Positions 55,278-64,000 of a stretch of 64,000 bases of DNA are shown here, one piece after another. The stretch spans positions 186,001 through 250,000 of the forward strand of contig NZ_QDAE01000002.1 of assembly GCF_003075455.1 (NCBI RefSeq), given 5' to 3'. A program made the translations under genes and the position numbers. Each line of letters starts with the position of its first letter. Position 1 is the first letter of the stretch. The notes below the pieces were generated by a model. That model worked only from the letters and a program-made list of their open reading frames with translations, ran no database searches and was not told where the DNA came from. The stretch is from Arthrobacter sp. Bz4. GTDB lineage: Bacteria > Actinomycetota > Actinomycetes > Actinomycetales > Micrococcaceae.

Positions 55278-55910
55278 CTACCCAACGGTGATACGGACGA
55301 CCGTAGTTGGTTGGTCCAATACTCCGGCACCGACCTGTACTACAGAGGTATTCCGGCCACCAAGCTTCCGGATCAGTTTCGCGGCCTTTTTGACTTCCTC
55401 AGCAGCACTTTGTCCCTTGATCGCCAACACCTGACCGCTTCCAGCCAGAATGGGAATCGTCATTGTCGCAAGGCCCCCCAGCGCGGATACGGCCCGAGCA
55501 GTAACGACGGTTGCCGAGACCTTCCCTACAGCCTCCTCCGCGCGTCCGCGAAACACCTTGACATTGTCAAGACCTAGATCGGCGACTACCTCATTGAGCC
55601 AGGTGACACGACGCTCGAGTGGCTCGATAAGGGTGAAGGACAAGTCGGGGCGGGCGATAGCCAACGCTATGCCAGGCAATCCGGCACCGCTGCCGACATC
55701 TGCCACCACAGCCCCTGCTGGGAACAGTTCGGCAGTCACTGCACAATTCAAGACGTGGCGGCTCCATAACCGTGGAACCTCTCGCGGTCCCAGCAGACCA
55801 CGTTCAATACCGGTCGTCGCCAGATGCTCTACGAAGCGCTCAGCCAAGCCGAGGCGGTCACCGAAGATTGATCGGGCAGCTGCAAGTTCTGATTCACTAA
55901 TTTCCACCAT
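55278..55910 (-). CDS. rsmG: 16S rRNA (guanine527-N7)-methyltransferase
   Basis: 210 aa from the ATG at 55910 (MVEISESELAAARSIFGDRL). WSRHVLNCAVTAELFPAGAV followed by VADVGSGAGLPGIALAIARP is the RsmG SAM-binding region. TLIEPLERRVTWLNEVV follows. It methylates G527 of 16S rRNA, and loss gives low-level streptomycin resistance in many bacteria. It lies 25 bases after jag, in the rpmH-rnpA-yidD-yidC-jag-rsmG series. Confidence 0.96.
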   Translation of the reverse strand: MVEISESELAAARSIFGDRLGLAERFVEHLATTGIERGLLGPREVPRLWSRHVLNCAVTAELFPAGAVVADVGSGAGLPGIALAIARPDLSFTLIEPLERRVTWLNEVVADLGLDNVKVFRGRAEEAVGKVSATVVTARAVSALGGLATMTIPILAGSGQVLAIKGQSAAEEVKKAAKLIRKLGGRNTSVVQVGAGVLDQPTTVVRITVG

Positions 55911-55935
55911 CAGGTATGCCTCGACTCCCGGATTC

Positions 55936-56493
55936 CTAGGAATCCGCCGGTGAGACAACGATATGCCGCCCGGACCCTTCACCTTCCGACTCGCTGATCG
56001 AGCCGAGCTCCGCGACCACATCATGAACGATCTTGCGCTCATATGCAGACATAGGCTCCAGGGCGACCTCCTCGCCCGATTCCTTGGCCTTGTTCACCGC
56101 ATCCACCGCAATGGTGCGTAGCTCTTTGCCCCGCACCTCACGGAACCCGTCAATATCGAGCACCAGTCGTGACCGGTTGTCCGTCGATGTGAGAACCGAG
56201 AGCCGAGCCAGTTCCTGCAGAGCCTCCAACACCTCACCATCTTTTCCAACCAAACCGCTTAGTGCGCCACCGTCTGGATCCTCGGAGACGATAGAGATGT
56301 AGGTACGCCCGTTCCGAACCTCAATGTCGATATCTCCGTCGATATCGGCGATGTCCAGTAGCTCCTCCAGGTAATCCGCTGCAACATCACCCTCATCCTC
56401 GAGCCGACTGATAGTTGCCGATGAATCACCGGCCTCGCCAGCTGAGTCGACCACTTCTTCCACGCCGTCCGCCGGTGCACTCTCAGCTGTCAT
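55936..56493 (-). CDS. jag: KH/R3H RNA-binding protein Jag (KhpB)
   Basis: 185 aa. An acidic, low-complexity N-terminus (about 1-35) precedes a KH-type domain (ALSGLVGKDGEVLEALQELA, about 90-110). The C-terminal R3H domain is LEPMSAYERKIVHDVVAELG. No Jag-N domain is seen, as usual in actinobacteria. It binds RNA and affects cell division and envelope growth. Its start overlaps the yidC stop by four bases. Confidence 0.94.
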   Translation of the reverse strand: MTAESAPADGVEEVVDSAGEAGDSSATISRLEDEGDVAADYLEELLDIADIDGDIDIEVRNGRTYISIVSEDPDGGALSGLVGKDGEVLEALQELARLSVLTSTDNRSRLVLDIDGFREVRGKELRTIAVDAVNKAKESGEEVALEPMSAYERKIVHDVVAELGSISESEGEGSGRHIVVSPADS

Positions 56494-57452
56494 TTTTTCT
56501 TCCTGTTCTTACGCTGGGGCTGTGTGCGCTGACCCTTGGTCTCAATGACCTCTTCAGACGCTGGATCGGCGTTCTTCTCGCCAAGCAGGGGGGTCATCGG
56601 AAGCCCCTTCTTCGCACGTCGCTCGGCAAGCGCCTTCGCCGCAGGCGACCCTGGAGTGGGCATTTTTCGGATCACATAGAACTGCTGAGCCATCGTCCAG
56701 ATGTTGGTCGTGGTCCAGTAAATAAGCACGCCAATCGGAAAGTTGATACCGCCAATACCAAACACCAAAGGCAGGATGTACAGCATGAGCTTTTGCTGAC
56801 GCATAAAGGGGCTTTGCATTGCCTCTTCAGACATGTTCTTCGCCATGATCTGTTTTTGCGTTATGAACTGTGACCCGGTCATCGCCAAAATCATGATCAC
56901 CGACAGAATGATCACGCTGACGTTCGCGTTGTCCCCAAAGCTGCCCAGGAACGTGGACGAAAGAGGTGCGCCGAATATTGATGCGTCATCGAACTGCCGG
57001 ACTTCTTCGGTGGTCATGGCACCGATTGTTTCCCCAGTCTCGGATGCCTTGGACACACCGTTGAGCACCGTGAAAAGTGCAAAGAAGAACGGCATCTGGA
57101 TCAGGATGGGGAGACAGGCCGCGAACGGGTTGGTGCCATGCTTCTTATACAGCGCCATCTGCTCTTGGGTCATCGCCTGCCGCGACAGCTGGTCTGTTTT
57201 ACCCTTGTATTTCTTCTGCAGTTTCCTCAGATCAGGCTGGAGTGCCTGCATGCCGCGCTGAGCTTTAATCTGTTTGACGAAAACTGGGATGAGGGCCGCA
57301 CGGATCACCACCACGAGACCCACGATGGACAGGGTCCAGGTCCAGCCAGACGCCGCGTCCATGCCGAGGAAGGTGAAGCCGTCGTGGAAGAACGTCATGA
57401 TCCACGACACCAACCACTGGAACGGGAAGAGGATCGTATTGAAGAAGTCCAT
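56490..57452 (-). CDS. yidC: Membrane protein insertase YidC
   Basis: 320 aa from the ATG at 57452 (MDFFNTILFPFQWLVSWIMT). The conserved core has five helices, with LQPDLRKLQKKYKGKTDQLS in the cytoplasmic loop, GTNPFAACLPILIQMPFFFA (about 115), and PLVFGIGGINFPIGVLIYW near the end. The C-terminal tail is basic (KGQRTQPQRKNRKKK), as in ribosome-binding YidC. It inserts membrane proteins with or without Sec. It is 13 bases after yidD. Confidence 0.97.
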   Translation of the reverse strand: MDFFNTILFPFQWLVSWIMTFFHDGFTFLGMDAASGWTWTLSIVGLVVVIRAALIPVFVKQIKAQRGMQALQPDLRKLQKKYKGKTDQLSRQAMTQEQMALYKKHGTNPFAACLPILIQMPFFFALFTVLNGVSKASETGETIGAMTTEEVRQFDDASIFGAPLSSTFLGSFGDNANVSVIILSVIMILAMTGSQFITQKQIMAKNMSEEAMQSPFMRQQKLMLYILPLVFGIGGINFPIGVLIYWTTTNIWTMAQQFYVIRKMPTPGSPAAKALAERRAKKGLPMTPLLGEKNADPASEEVIETKGQRTQPQRKNRKKK

Positions 57453-57465
57453 AGCTATTTGCTCC

Positions 57466-57813
57466 TCAGGCCGCCGAGCGGCTTTCGTCATCAGCGGGAA
57501 TCACAGGATGATTCAGCACAACAATTTTGGGTATTTTTCCGTCCGGGAACGATCTTCCGCCGGCAGGCACGTGATCCACCCCGCCGTCGTTCCAGGGATG
57601 GCAGCGGCAGATCCGACGAACGGCAAGACTGCCGCCCTTGACCGCTCCATGGACCGTCACTGCTTCCAGCGCGTAGGCGGAGCAGGAGGGGAAAAATCTA
57701 CAGACCTGGCCATATAGCGGGGAAATAACCACCCGATAAGCCTTCAAAACAGCGATCATCGCGTTCCCGGGGAATTCACGGAACAGCGAAACGCCAGAGG
57801 CAGCCGTGGTCAT
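57466..57813 (-). CDS. yidD: Membrane protein insertion efficiency factor YidD
   Basis: 115 aa. [20 protein letters not shown], then [14 protein letters not shown], is the YidD core with its cysteines. [17 protein letters not shown] is the second signature. The C-terminal 30 residues are a less conserved tail. It helps YidC-dependent insertion. Its start overlaps the rnpA stop by four bases. Confidence 0.95.
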   Translation of the reverse strand: MTTAASGVSLFREFPGNAMIAVLKAYRVVISPLYGQVCRFFPSCSAYALEAVTVHGAVKGGSLAVRRICRCHPWNDGGVDHVPAGGRSFPDGKIPKIVVLNHPVIPADDESRSAA

Positions 57814-58163
57814 GTGCTGCCTCTCTTCCTGCTGGATGCCGAATCAAGTGCCCGGTCGAAGTCACTAGCGAGCTGACTCCAGGTTGCATCAGCGGCAGGC
57901 GGCAGCGCTCGAACCACCACCGCCAATCCACTGGAATGCCGGGATAAGGCTGACGCAGCCATTTGTCTTAGTCTCCTCTTAACGAGGTTTCGTGTCACTG
58001 CGTTCCCCACGCCCTTTGAGACGATGAACCCGAACCTGCTGGGTTCATCTGCGGAGGTAGTTACCGCATATAACACCAAGTTCCGGCGCCCAGAGCGGGA
58101 GCCGGAACGTACGGTATAGGTGAAGTCGGAGGCCGTTCGGACCCTGTTGATTCGAGTCAACAT
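57810..58163 (-). CDS. rnpA: Ribonuclease P protein component
   Basis: 117 aa. [20 protein letters not shown] at the start, then [20 protein letters not shown] and RRLRQ, the RnpA signature (about 50-72). It assists the RNase P RNA in tRNA 5' maturation. It lies 82 bases after rpmH, the usual order, and is followed by yidD with an ATGA overlap. Confidence 0.97.
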   Translation of the reverse strand: MLTRINRVRTASDFTYTVRSGSRSGRRNLVLYAVTTSADEPSRFGFIVSKGVGNAVTRNLVKRRLRQMAASALSRHSSGLAVVVRALPPAADATWSQLASDFDRALDSASSRKRGST

Positions 58164-58245
58164 GTCAAAGTGTCCGAACCGGCCGGGTTGCCGTGGCGTT
58201 ATGTATCGCCTGGCGAACCCACGTCTTCAAGCTAGCTGGGGCTGC

Positions 58246-58383
58246 TTATGCTGACAGCTCGGTGCGGCCTTTGCCGCGGCGCGCTGAAAGGATGGCTCGG
58301 CCGGCGCGTGTGCGCATCCGAAGGCGAAAACCGTGCTTCTTAGCCCGGCGGCGGTTATTCGGCTGAAAGGTCCGCTTGCTCAC
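58246..58383 (-). CDS. rpmH: 50S ribosomal protein L34
   Basis: 45 aa from a GTG at 58383. It reads [20 protein letters not shown], then [20 protein letters not shown] and TELSA, which is the complete L34. It is the first gene of the leftward block rpmH-rnpA-yidD-yidC-jag-rsmG. It lies between rnpA and the dnaA upstream region, the position conserved across most bacteria. Confidence 0.97.
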   Translation of the reverse strand: MSKRTFQPNNRRRAKKHGFRLRMRTRAGRAILSARRGKGRTELSA

Positions 58384-58816
58384 TGTATTTACTCCAAGAC
58401 AATCTTAGGATGCGTCCGGTCCGTTGCTACAAGGGGGAAGAACAGACTGGCGATTCGACGTTTTGATATCTGCGGCTGATGCAGAGGCCAGCGGGTTTGT
58501 TTGATCGTCGATCAATTCGCAGGCATGCAGAATGCAGACATATAGGACTACATAACGTTAGGCGACTGCACACAGGCCAGTCAAACCGAGCGGCAGGGAG
58601 AGGTCGAGGGCTAAATCCACAAATCTGTGGACAACCTTGGTTAAGGCCCCATCTCACGGGCCGGCGAGGGCCCTAAAGCACACCCGCTCAGCCCCGTAGA
58701 CCAGCTATCTTCTCCAGTACCCATCCTCTAGTCTTGCCCAAGGGTCGTTTATCCACCAGCTGTGCATAACTCTGTGGATGAGGGCCGTTTTCGATGGACA
58801 TGGTGGAGAGGTATTT
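58384..58816. promoter_or_regulatory. dnaA upstream region with DnaA boxes
   Basis: Gene-free 433 bases between rpmH and dnaA. DnaA-box-like 9-mers are AAATCCACA (58613), a perfect TGTGGACAA (58626), TTATCCACC (58749), TGTGCATAA (58761) and TGTGGATGA (58773). The promoters of rpmH and dnaA must lie here. Together with the dnaA-dnaN spacer it may make a bipartite origin or autoregulate dnaA. Confidence 0.7.
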
Positions 58817-60223
58817 GTGGGCCCGGACGAGATTAATGATGTAGGGAGTTCCTGGCGCAAGGTCATTCGCACCCTGGAACACGATGAGAGGGTCACGCCC
58901 AGACAGCGAGGATTCGTTGTACTGGCCCAGGCTCAAGGGTTGATCGGGACTACCCTCCTGGTCGCAGTCCCGAACGAACTGACCCGTGAGGTTCTCCAGA
59001 CCCACCTGAAGGCTGCCCTGGACGAGGCGCTGCGGGAAGTGTTCCGTGAGGATTTGCAGTGCGCTTTCGTTATCGACCCCGAACTCACACCTGTCGAGGT
59101 TGACGAGAGCGAGCCAGTACAGACCGCAGAACCAGCCAGGGAAGAGGCCAAGCCCGCGCCAACCCTGCCGAGCAACTCTCACGAGTTCGGTCGTCTCAAC
59201 CCGAAGTATGTCTTCGATACCTTCGTGATCGGTTCGTCCAACCGGTTTGCCCATGCAGCAGCGGTAGCTGTTGCGGAGGCGCCCGCCAAGGCCTACAACC
59301 CCTTGTTCATCTACGGCGACTCAGGGCTCGGTAAAACCCATCTCCTGCATGCCATCGGTCATTACGCCCGGCATCTCTACACAGGAATTCGGGTGCGCTA
59401 CGTCAATTCGGAGGAGTTCACCAACGACTTCATCAACTCGATCCGCGATGACGAGGGCACAAGCTTCAAACAGACTTACCGGAACGTCGACATCCTCCTT
59501 ATTGACGACATCCAGTTCCTCTCCGGTAAGGACCGCACCCAGGAAGAGTTCTTCCACACCTTCAATGCCCTCCACAATCACAACAAGCAAGTGGTCATCA
59601 CCTCAGATCTACCCCCAAAACAGCTCTCAGGGTTCGAGGAACGGATGAGATCACGGTTTGAGTGGGGTCTGTTGACCGACATTCAGCCACCGGAGTTGGA
59701 AACCAGAATCGCCATTCTCCGAAAGAAGGCGATCAGTGAGGGAATGAGCGCTCCAGACGATGTGCTCGAGTACATCGCATCAAAAATCTCCACCAATATC
59801 CGGGAACTTGAGGGGGCGCTTATTCGCGTCACGGCCTTCGCCAGCCTGAATCGTCAACCAGTGGACGTGACACTCGCTGAGGTGGTTCTCAAAGATCTCA
59901 TCACCGACGACGGCGCTCAAGAGATCACCTCCGCCGTGATCATGGCCCAAACTGCCGACTACTTTCAGATCAGCATGGAGGAGCTCTGCAGTAAATCCCG
60001 TACCCGGACTCTCGTGACCGCGCGGCAGATCGCAATGTATCTCTGCAGGGAGCTCACCGACATGTCACTCCCAAAGATTGGCCAGGAGCTGGGAGGTCGC
60101 GATCACACCACAGTGATCCACGCCGACCGGAAGATCCGTGAGCTCATGGCCGAACGCCGCGCAATCTTCAATCAGGTCACCGAACTGACCAACAGGATCA
60201 AACATCGCCGGAAAGACGCCTAA
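58817..60223 (+). CDS. dnaA: Chromosomal replication initiator DnaA
   Basis: 468 aa from the GTG at 58817, preceded by GGAGAGG; an ATG at 58778 lies inside the DnaA-box region. Domain I contains [20 protein letters not shown] and [20 protein letters not shown] short acidic domain II follows (about 90-120). The AAA+ domain starts [20 protein letters not shown], with Walker [20 protein letters not shown] and Walker [15 protein letters not shown]. The C-terminal HTH signature is [16 protein letters not shown]. It opens the origin. Confidence 0.99.
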   Translation: MGPDEINDVGSSWRKVIRTLEHDERVTPRQRGFVVLAQAQGLIGTTLLVAVPNELTREVLQTHLKAALDEALREVFREDLQCAFVIDPELTPVEVDESEPVQTAEPAREEAKPAPTLPSNSHEFGRLNPKYVFDTFVIGSSNRFAHAAAVAVAEAPAKAYNPLFIYGDSGLGKTHLLHAIGHYARHLYTGIRVRYVNSEEFTNDFINSIRDDEGTSFKQTYRNVDILLIDDIQFLSGKDRTQEEFFHTFNALHNHNKQVVITSDLPPKQLSGFEERMRSRFEWGLLTDIQPPELETRIAILRKKAISEGMSAPDDVLEYIASKISTNIRELEGALIRVTAFASLNRQPVDVTLAEVVLKDLITDDGAQEITSAVIMAQTADYFQISMEELCSKSRTRTLVTARQIAMYLCRELTDMSLPKIGQELGGRDHTTVIHADRKIRELMAERRAIFNQVTELTNRIKHRRKDA

Positions 60224-60677
60224 CTACACCAGTGGTATTAACAGGTGTGGATAGAACTGTGGATAACTGGTCGAACAACAGCGATGTTAATGAGGACAAC
60301 CCCCCAGAGCCTGTGGACCCGCTAACTTTCAAGGATTTTCCCCACAACCCCCCGCGCCTCCAAGGCTTCTCTATACACAACTTCTCAACAGGCTGTTGCC
60401 TGTACCTGCGTAGTGTGAGGCAGTTATCCACAGTTTCAACAGGTGTTACTACGACTACGAACCTTAAATCCAAGGGTTCTTCCAAATAACATTTTCCCGC
60501 TCACCCACCCACGCTCCGATCCCGGCCAAACAAACCCGGAGCTCCCGAAAACCGCCCGGCGGCAGTCAGGCTAAGCTTTCTGTGAGTAATGTAGTTCCTT
60601 GCCCTCCGGCTGAGTCCTTTCCCCCGTTGGCCAAGCAATCTTCCCGAGAATTATGTTGAGAAAGGCGGCACCCTTCA
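60224..60677. other. Replication origin oriC (dnaA-dnaN spacer)
   Basis: The 454-base spacer contains DnaA boxes TGTGGATAG (60246), a perfect TGTGGATAA (60258), TGTGGACCC (60312), TTCCCCACA (60338) and a perfect TTATCCACA (60424). An AT-richer tract at about 60440-60500 is a plausible unwinding element. No ORF is supported. Position between dnaA and dnaN is the standard actinobacterial origin. Confidence 0.88.
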
Positions 60678-61799
60678 GTGAAATTCAGAGTCGAGCGGGA
60701 TGTTCTAGCTGAGGCCGTAACCTGGACGGCGCGTTCCTTGTCCCCCCGTCCGCCTGTGCCGGTGCTGTCGGGTCTCTTGATTAAGGCAGCCGGTGGAACA
60801 CTTAGCCTTGCCAGTTTCGACTACGAAATTTCTGCGCGGCTCGAGATCCCAGCTGATGTAGCTGAAGAGGGGACCATTCTGGTGTCCGGGCGTCTCTTGG
60901 CTGACATCTGCCGTAGCCTTCCTTCGGCCCCTGTCGAGGTGGAAACTGAAGGCACCAAGGTGACGTTGACTTGCCGCAATAGCCGATTCAACCTGGCAAC
61001 AATGCCGGAGGGTGAGTATCCCGAACTTCCGACCCCGCCAGAAGTAAGCGGAGTTGTCGACGGAGACGCTTTCTCACAAGCCGTCTCCCAGGTCATCATC
61101 GCTGCAAGCCGGGATGACACACTGCCCATCCTCACGGGTGTGCGGATGGAAATTGAAGATGACCTGATTACCCTCCTTGCCACAGACCGATACCGGCTCG
61201 CGCTGCGCGAAGTGTCCTGGAAACCCAGAACGCCCGGAATCTCCACTAGCGCACTGGTAAAGGCCAAAACACTCAACGAAGTAGCGAAAACCCTTGGAAG
61301 TGCCGGCGATCTGAGCATTGCCCTTTCAAACGACCGGGAATTGATCGGCTTTGAAAGCGGGGGACGCCGAACTACATCGCTCTTGGTCGATGGCGACTAC
61401 CCCAAGATTCGGGCGTTGTTCCCGGAAAGCACACCCATCCACGCGACTGTCGAGACCGGTGTGCTGGTCGAGGCAGTTCGCAGGGTCTCGCTGGTTGCCG
61501 AACGAAATACCGCTGTCCGCATGGCCTTCAGCGCAGGACAGGTGACCCTCGATGCGGGTACGGGCGAAGACGCCCAGGCCTCTGAAGCAATCGAGGCCAC
61601 CTTGGATGGGGACGACATCACGGTCGCTTTCAACCCGCATTATCTCAGCGAGGGCCTGGGCGCCTTCAACAGCAAATTTGTTCGGTTCTCCTTCACCACA
61701 CCCCCGAAGCCCGTGGTCATCTCCGCACAGGAAGACGCGACCGGGGAAGACCGTACGGACTACCGATACCTGCTGATGCCGGTCCGAATGGCCAATTGA
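60678..61799 (+). CDS. dnaN: DNA polymerase III subunit beta (sliding clamp)
   Basis: 373 aa from a GTG. It contains three clamp domains of about 120 residues each. MKFRVERDVLAEAVTWTARS and PPVPVLSGLLIKAAGGTLSL are in domain 1. The ending TDYRYLLMPVRMAN is the clamp C-terminus that forms part of the peptide-binding pocket. It tethers the polymerase to DNA and recruits repair and initiation factors. Second gene of the rightward dnaA-dnaN-gnd-recF block. Confidence 0.99.
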   Translation: MKFRVERDVLAEAVTWTARSLSPRPPVPVLSGLLIKAAGGTLSLASFDYEISARLEIPADVAEEGTILVSGRLLADICRSLPSAPVEVETEGTKVTLTCRNSRFNLATMPEGEYPELPTPPEVSGVVDGDAFSQAVSQVIIAASRDDTLPILTGVRMEIEDDLITLLATDRYRLALREVSWKPRTPGISTSALVKAKTLNEVAKTLGSAGDLSIALSNDRELIGFESGGRRTTSLLVDGDYPKIRALFPESTPIHATVETGVLVEAVRRVSLVAERNTAVRMAFSAGQVTLDAGTGEDAQASEAIEATLDGDDITVAFNPHYLSEGLGAFNSKFVRFSFTTPPKPVVISAQEDATGEDRTDYRYLLMPVRMAN

Positions 61800-61866
61800 T
61801 AAGTTCACCAGCGACACAGAAACGTCGGGTAGGTCCCAGTCCCCGTCCTCAGGAAGCGAAGCGGAA

Positions 61867-62760
61867 ATGCACATTGGCCTCATCGGACTCGGCAAAATGG
61901 GTTTCAACATGCGGGAAAGGCTTCGCCGAAAAGGGCTGACCGTTACCGGATTCGATAGAAACCCAGATCTTTCAGACGTCGGTTCTCTCGACGGTCTGGT
62001 ATCTGCGGTCCAGACACCGCGCGTGATCTGGGTGATGGTCCCCGCTGGAGAGATCACCAAATCTGTGATCCGCGATCTCGCCGAGCTGCTGGAACCTGGG
62101 GACCTGGTGATTGATGGCGGCAACTCACGCTTCACCGATGACCAAGAGAACGCGGCGTTGCTTGCGAAAAAGAATATTGCTTTCGTCGACTGTGGTGTTT
62201 CCGGTGGCGTTTGGGGCCTCGAAAATGGCTATGGGCTGATGGTGGGCGGAGCCGACGCCGATGTGCAGCGGGCTCTCCCTGTCTTCGACGCCTTACGTCC
62301 GGATGGCCTCCGGGAAGAAAGCTTTGTGCACGTCGGTGACGTAGGCGCTGGGCACTACGCAAAAATGGTTCACAACGGGATCGAATACGGCCTGATGCAG
62401 TCTTATGCGGAGGGTTATGAACTGTTGGCAGCGAAAGACATCATCAAGGATGTTCATGGCACCTTCCAGGCCTGGCAACATGGAACGGTCGTCCGATCGT
62501 GGTTGCTTGACCTGCTGGTCAAGGCGCTCGACGAGGATCCGGAGCTGAGTAAGATCGCCGGTTATGTTGAGGACTCCGGCGAAGGACGATGGACTGTAGA
62601 GGAAGCTATCGCCAGCGAAATTCCGGTTCCCGCCATCACTGCGGCGCTGTTTGCACGATTTTCCTCCCGCCAGGATGATGCCCCCGCGATGAAGATGGTG
62701 GCTGCACTCCGAAACCAATTTGGTGGACATGCAGTACGCACCCCTAAGGAATCCGCGTGA
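61867..62760 (+). CDS. gnd: 6-phosphogluconate dehydrogenase (short, GndA type)
   Basis: 297 aa, the short NAD-preferring class rather than the 470-aa dimeric class. The Rossmann motif is IGLIGLGKMGFNMRERLRRK; VIWVMVPAGE and VIDGGNSRF follow. The catalytic Lys lies in GHYAKMVHNGIEYGLMQSYA (about 160). It oxidatively decarboxylates 6-phosphogluconate to ribulose-5-phosphate. A gnd gene between dnaN and recF is a recurring actinobacterial feature. The recF start lies 10 bases past its stop. Confidence 0.97.
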   Translation: MHIGLIGLGKMGFNMRERLRRKGLTVTGFDRNPDLSDVGSLDGLVSAVQTPRVIWVMVPAGEITKSVIRDLAELLEPGDLVIDGGNSRFTDDQENAALLAKKNIAFVDCGVSGGVWGLENGYGLMVGGADADVQRALPVFDALRPDGLREESFVHVGDVGAGHYAKMVHNGIEYGLMQSYAEGYELLAAKDIIKDVHGTFQAWQHGTVVRSWLLDLLVKALDEDPELSKIAGYVEDSGEGRWTVEEAIASEIPVPAITAALFARFSSRQDDAPAMKMVAALRNQFGGHAVRTPKESA

Positions 62761-62770
62761 GTGGGTCATC

Positions 62771-63946
62771 ATGTACGTTCAGCATCTGTCCCTGACGGAC
62801 TTCCGCACCTACAGCCAGGTTGAAGTGCCGCTGGAAGCGGGAGTAACAGTCTTTGTAGGTCCCAACGGCGTAGGCAAGACAAATATCGTCGAGGCCATCG
62901 GCTATCTCGCTTCTCTTTCCTCGCACCGGGTGAGCTCAGACAAACCCCTGATCGCGTTCAACGCGGAGCGTGCTCTGGTCAGGGGAAGACTGGTTCGCGG
63001 AACCCAAACCACCAGCGTCGAGGTTGAGATCAACGCTGATCGGAGTAACCGCGCACGGATAAATCGTGCGAACCCGGTCAGGGCGAGCGACGCGGCTGGC
63101 ATCCTCCGTACTGTACTTTTTGCGCCAGAAGACCTTGCACTGGTGAAAGGTGATCCTTCCAACCGGCGGCGATTTCTGGATGATCTGATGGTGACTCTGC
63201 TCCCACACCGGGCGGGAATTAGCGCCGACTATGAGCGGGTGCTCAAACAGCGGAATGCATTGCTGAAATCGGCACGGGCCAGCGGAAAGTTCACTGCCTC
63301 CCATGAAGCGACGCTCGATGTATGGGATCAGCACCTCGCGGAAGCTGGCGCCAGGTTATTGCATGCCCGACTCGTCGTGCTGAGTCAGCTAAAGCCGCAT
63401 CTGGAGCGGGCATATCACCAGCTCACCGACGGATCCAAGGTTGCGGTAGCGACGTACCGGTCGTCCCTGTCGGGAGCCGACGACGACGGCGGGGGTGCCA
63501 GCGAAGATGACACCTTGAGTTCATTAAGTGTGGAAGAACTGACTGAGAAATTTATCGCAGTGCTTCTGGTCCACCGGAAGAAGGAGCTTGACCGCGGGAT
63601 ATCGCTCGTTGGACCCCATCGGGATGATGTCGACCTCGTGCTCGGTGGGACCGTTGCCAAGGGGTATGCCTCACATGGTGAAACCTGGTCGCTGGCTCTC
63701 GCCCTCAGACTGGGGTCGTATTATCTCTTGATTGAGGATGACCACACCCCCGGAGCAACCCCCGTACTCATTCTCGACGATGTGTTCGCTGAGTTGGACG
63801 CCAGTAGGCGGAAGAAACTTGCGGCAATCGTCGGTGGAGCTGAACAGGTCCTGGTTACTGCTGCTGTCAGCGATGATATTCCCGAATCCCTAGTTGGACA
63901 CCAGTTCCAGGTGGTGCCGGGAGGCCTGGTCAGTAGTGGAACCTAG
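62771..63946 (+). CDS. recF: DNA replication/repair protein RecF
   Basis: 391 aa from the ATG at 62771 (MYVQHLSLTDFRTYSQVEVP); the earlier open frame overlaps gnd. Walker A is VFVGPNGVGKTNIVEAIGYL. The SMC-type signature is in GYASHGETWSLALALRLGSY. Walker B is PVLILDDVFAELDASRRKKL. It loads RecA at gaps with RecO/RecR. Conserved location after dnaN, before dciA and gyrB. Confidence 0.98.
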   Translation: MYVQHLSLTDFRTYSQVEVPLEAGVTVFVGPNGVGKTNIVEAIGYLASLSSHRVSSDKPLIAFNAERALVRGRLVRGTQTTSVEVEINADRSNRARINRANPVRASDAAGILRTVLFAPEDLALVKGDPSNRRRFLDDLMVTLLPHRAGISADYERVLKQRNALLKSARASGKFTASHEATLDVWDQHLAEAGARLLHARLVVLSQLKPHLERAYHQLTDGSKVAVATYRSSLSGADDDGGGASEDDTLSSLSVEELTEKFIAVLLVHRKKELDRGISLVGPHRDDVDLVLGGTVAKGYASHGETWSLALALRLGSYYLLIEDDHTPGATPVLILDDVFAELDASRRKKLAAIVGGAEQVLVTAAVSDDIPESLVGHQFQVVPGGLVSSGT

Positions 63947-63968
63947 GAACCCTCGTCCGGAGGGAACC

Positions 63969-64000
63969 GTGCCGGAAGACTCGCCCGAAGACGATCAGGC
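63969..64000 (+). CDS. DciA-like DUF721 protein, first codons
   Basis: A GTG at 63969 with GGAGGG upstream opens the frame MPEDSPEDDQ, cut by the window end. Position after recF, and the acidic N-terminus, match the DUF721/DciA gene that precedes gyrB in actinobacteria. Only ten residues are visible, so identity rests on gene order. Confidence 0.5.
   Translation, partial: MPEDSPEDDQ

Noticed and set aside
62720-62770. Longer start for recF overlapping gnd
   Set aside because: RecF proteins begin at MYVQHLSLTDF; the 17 extra residues are gnd sequence in another frame.

Overview
The window is a high-GC actinobacterial chromosome segment around the replication origin. The best fit is Micrococcaceae (Arthrobacter-like). 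The gene order rpmH-rnpA-yidD-yidC-jag-rsmG-parA-parB on one side and dnaA-dnaN-gnd-recF-(dciA) on the other, the mycothiol gene mshA, a glycine cleavage operon under a tandem glycine riboswitch, and TTGTCCACA/TTATCCACA-type DnaA boxes all support this. The genus is inferred from gene order and protein similarity only.

Layout. 0-5.2 kb: the end of a DUF2254 membrane protein, dnaB, a DnaA-box-rich spacer, a frame-broken small gene, and the rpsF-ssb-rpsR-rplI operon. 5.3-15.6 kb: an M18 aminopeptidase, an ABC exporter plus LuxR-type two-component operon, a DrrAB-like exporter, an MFS transporter and an ABC-F protein. 15.7-22.5 kb: a carbohydrate island with a GH1 beta-glucosidase, an ABC sugar importer (one permease frameshifted), a divergent TetR regulator and a secreted GH144-like glycoside hydrolase. 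Near-identical 26-bp operators precede both transcription units. 22.6-30.9 kb: a riboswitch-led one-carbon operon gcvP-gcvT-gcvH-glyA-sdaA-metF-like. 31-35.3 kb: csbD and an overlapping oxidoreductase/FemAB/GT87 operon. 35.4-41.4 kb: ino1, fhs, a phosphatase-like gene, mshA, and a small unknown gene with a leader peptide. 41.6-50.6 kb: a DUF418 protein, a histidine phosphatase, cca, a NUDIX hydrolase, murJ, a separate pseudokinase-like membrane protein, trxB and trxA. 50.6-55.1 kb: a two-kilobase gene-free zone and parB-parA carrying ten parS-like sites. 55.3-64 kb: the origin region.

How the parts work together. dnaA/oriC/dnaN/recF/dnaB start and sustain replication, and ParA-ParB-parS segregates the origin. 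RnpA, YidC, YidD, Jag and RsmG form the usual RNA and membrane-biogenesis block. Ino1 and MshA feed mycothiol, and TrxB/TrxA give the parallel thiol system. A SigR/SigH-type promoter is visible before trxB and a similar motif lies before ino1. The glycine operon turns surplus glycine into methylene-THF, serine and pyruvate, and fhs adds formate as a one-carbon source.

The most unusual signals are: the TetR/GH144/ABC/GH1 locus with its shared operator (possible beta-1,2-glucan use); three copies of a long GGTTGCAACC-centred palindrome at gene 3' ends; apparent one-base frameshifts in parA and in the sugar permease; a DnaA-box cluster beside dnaB; the gene-free parS field; and a leader-peptide-led small gene upstream of mshA. 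No CRISPR array, rRNA, tRNA, IS element or prophage was found.
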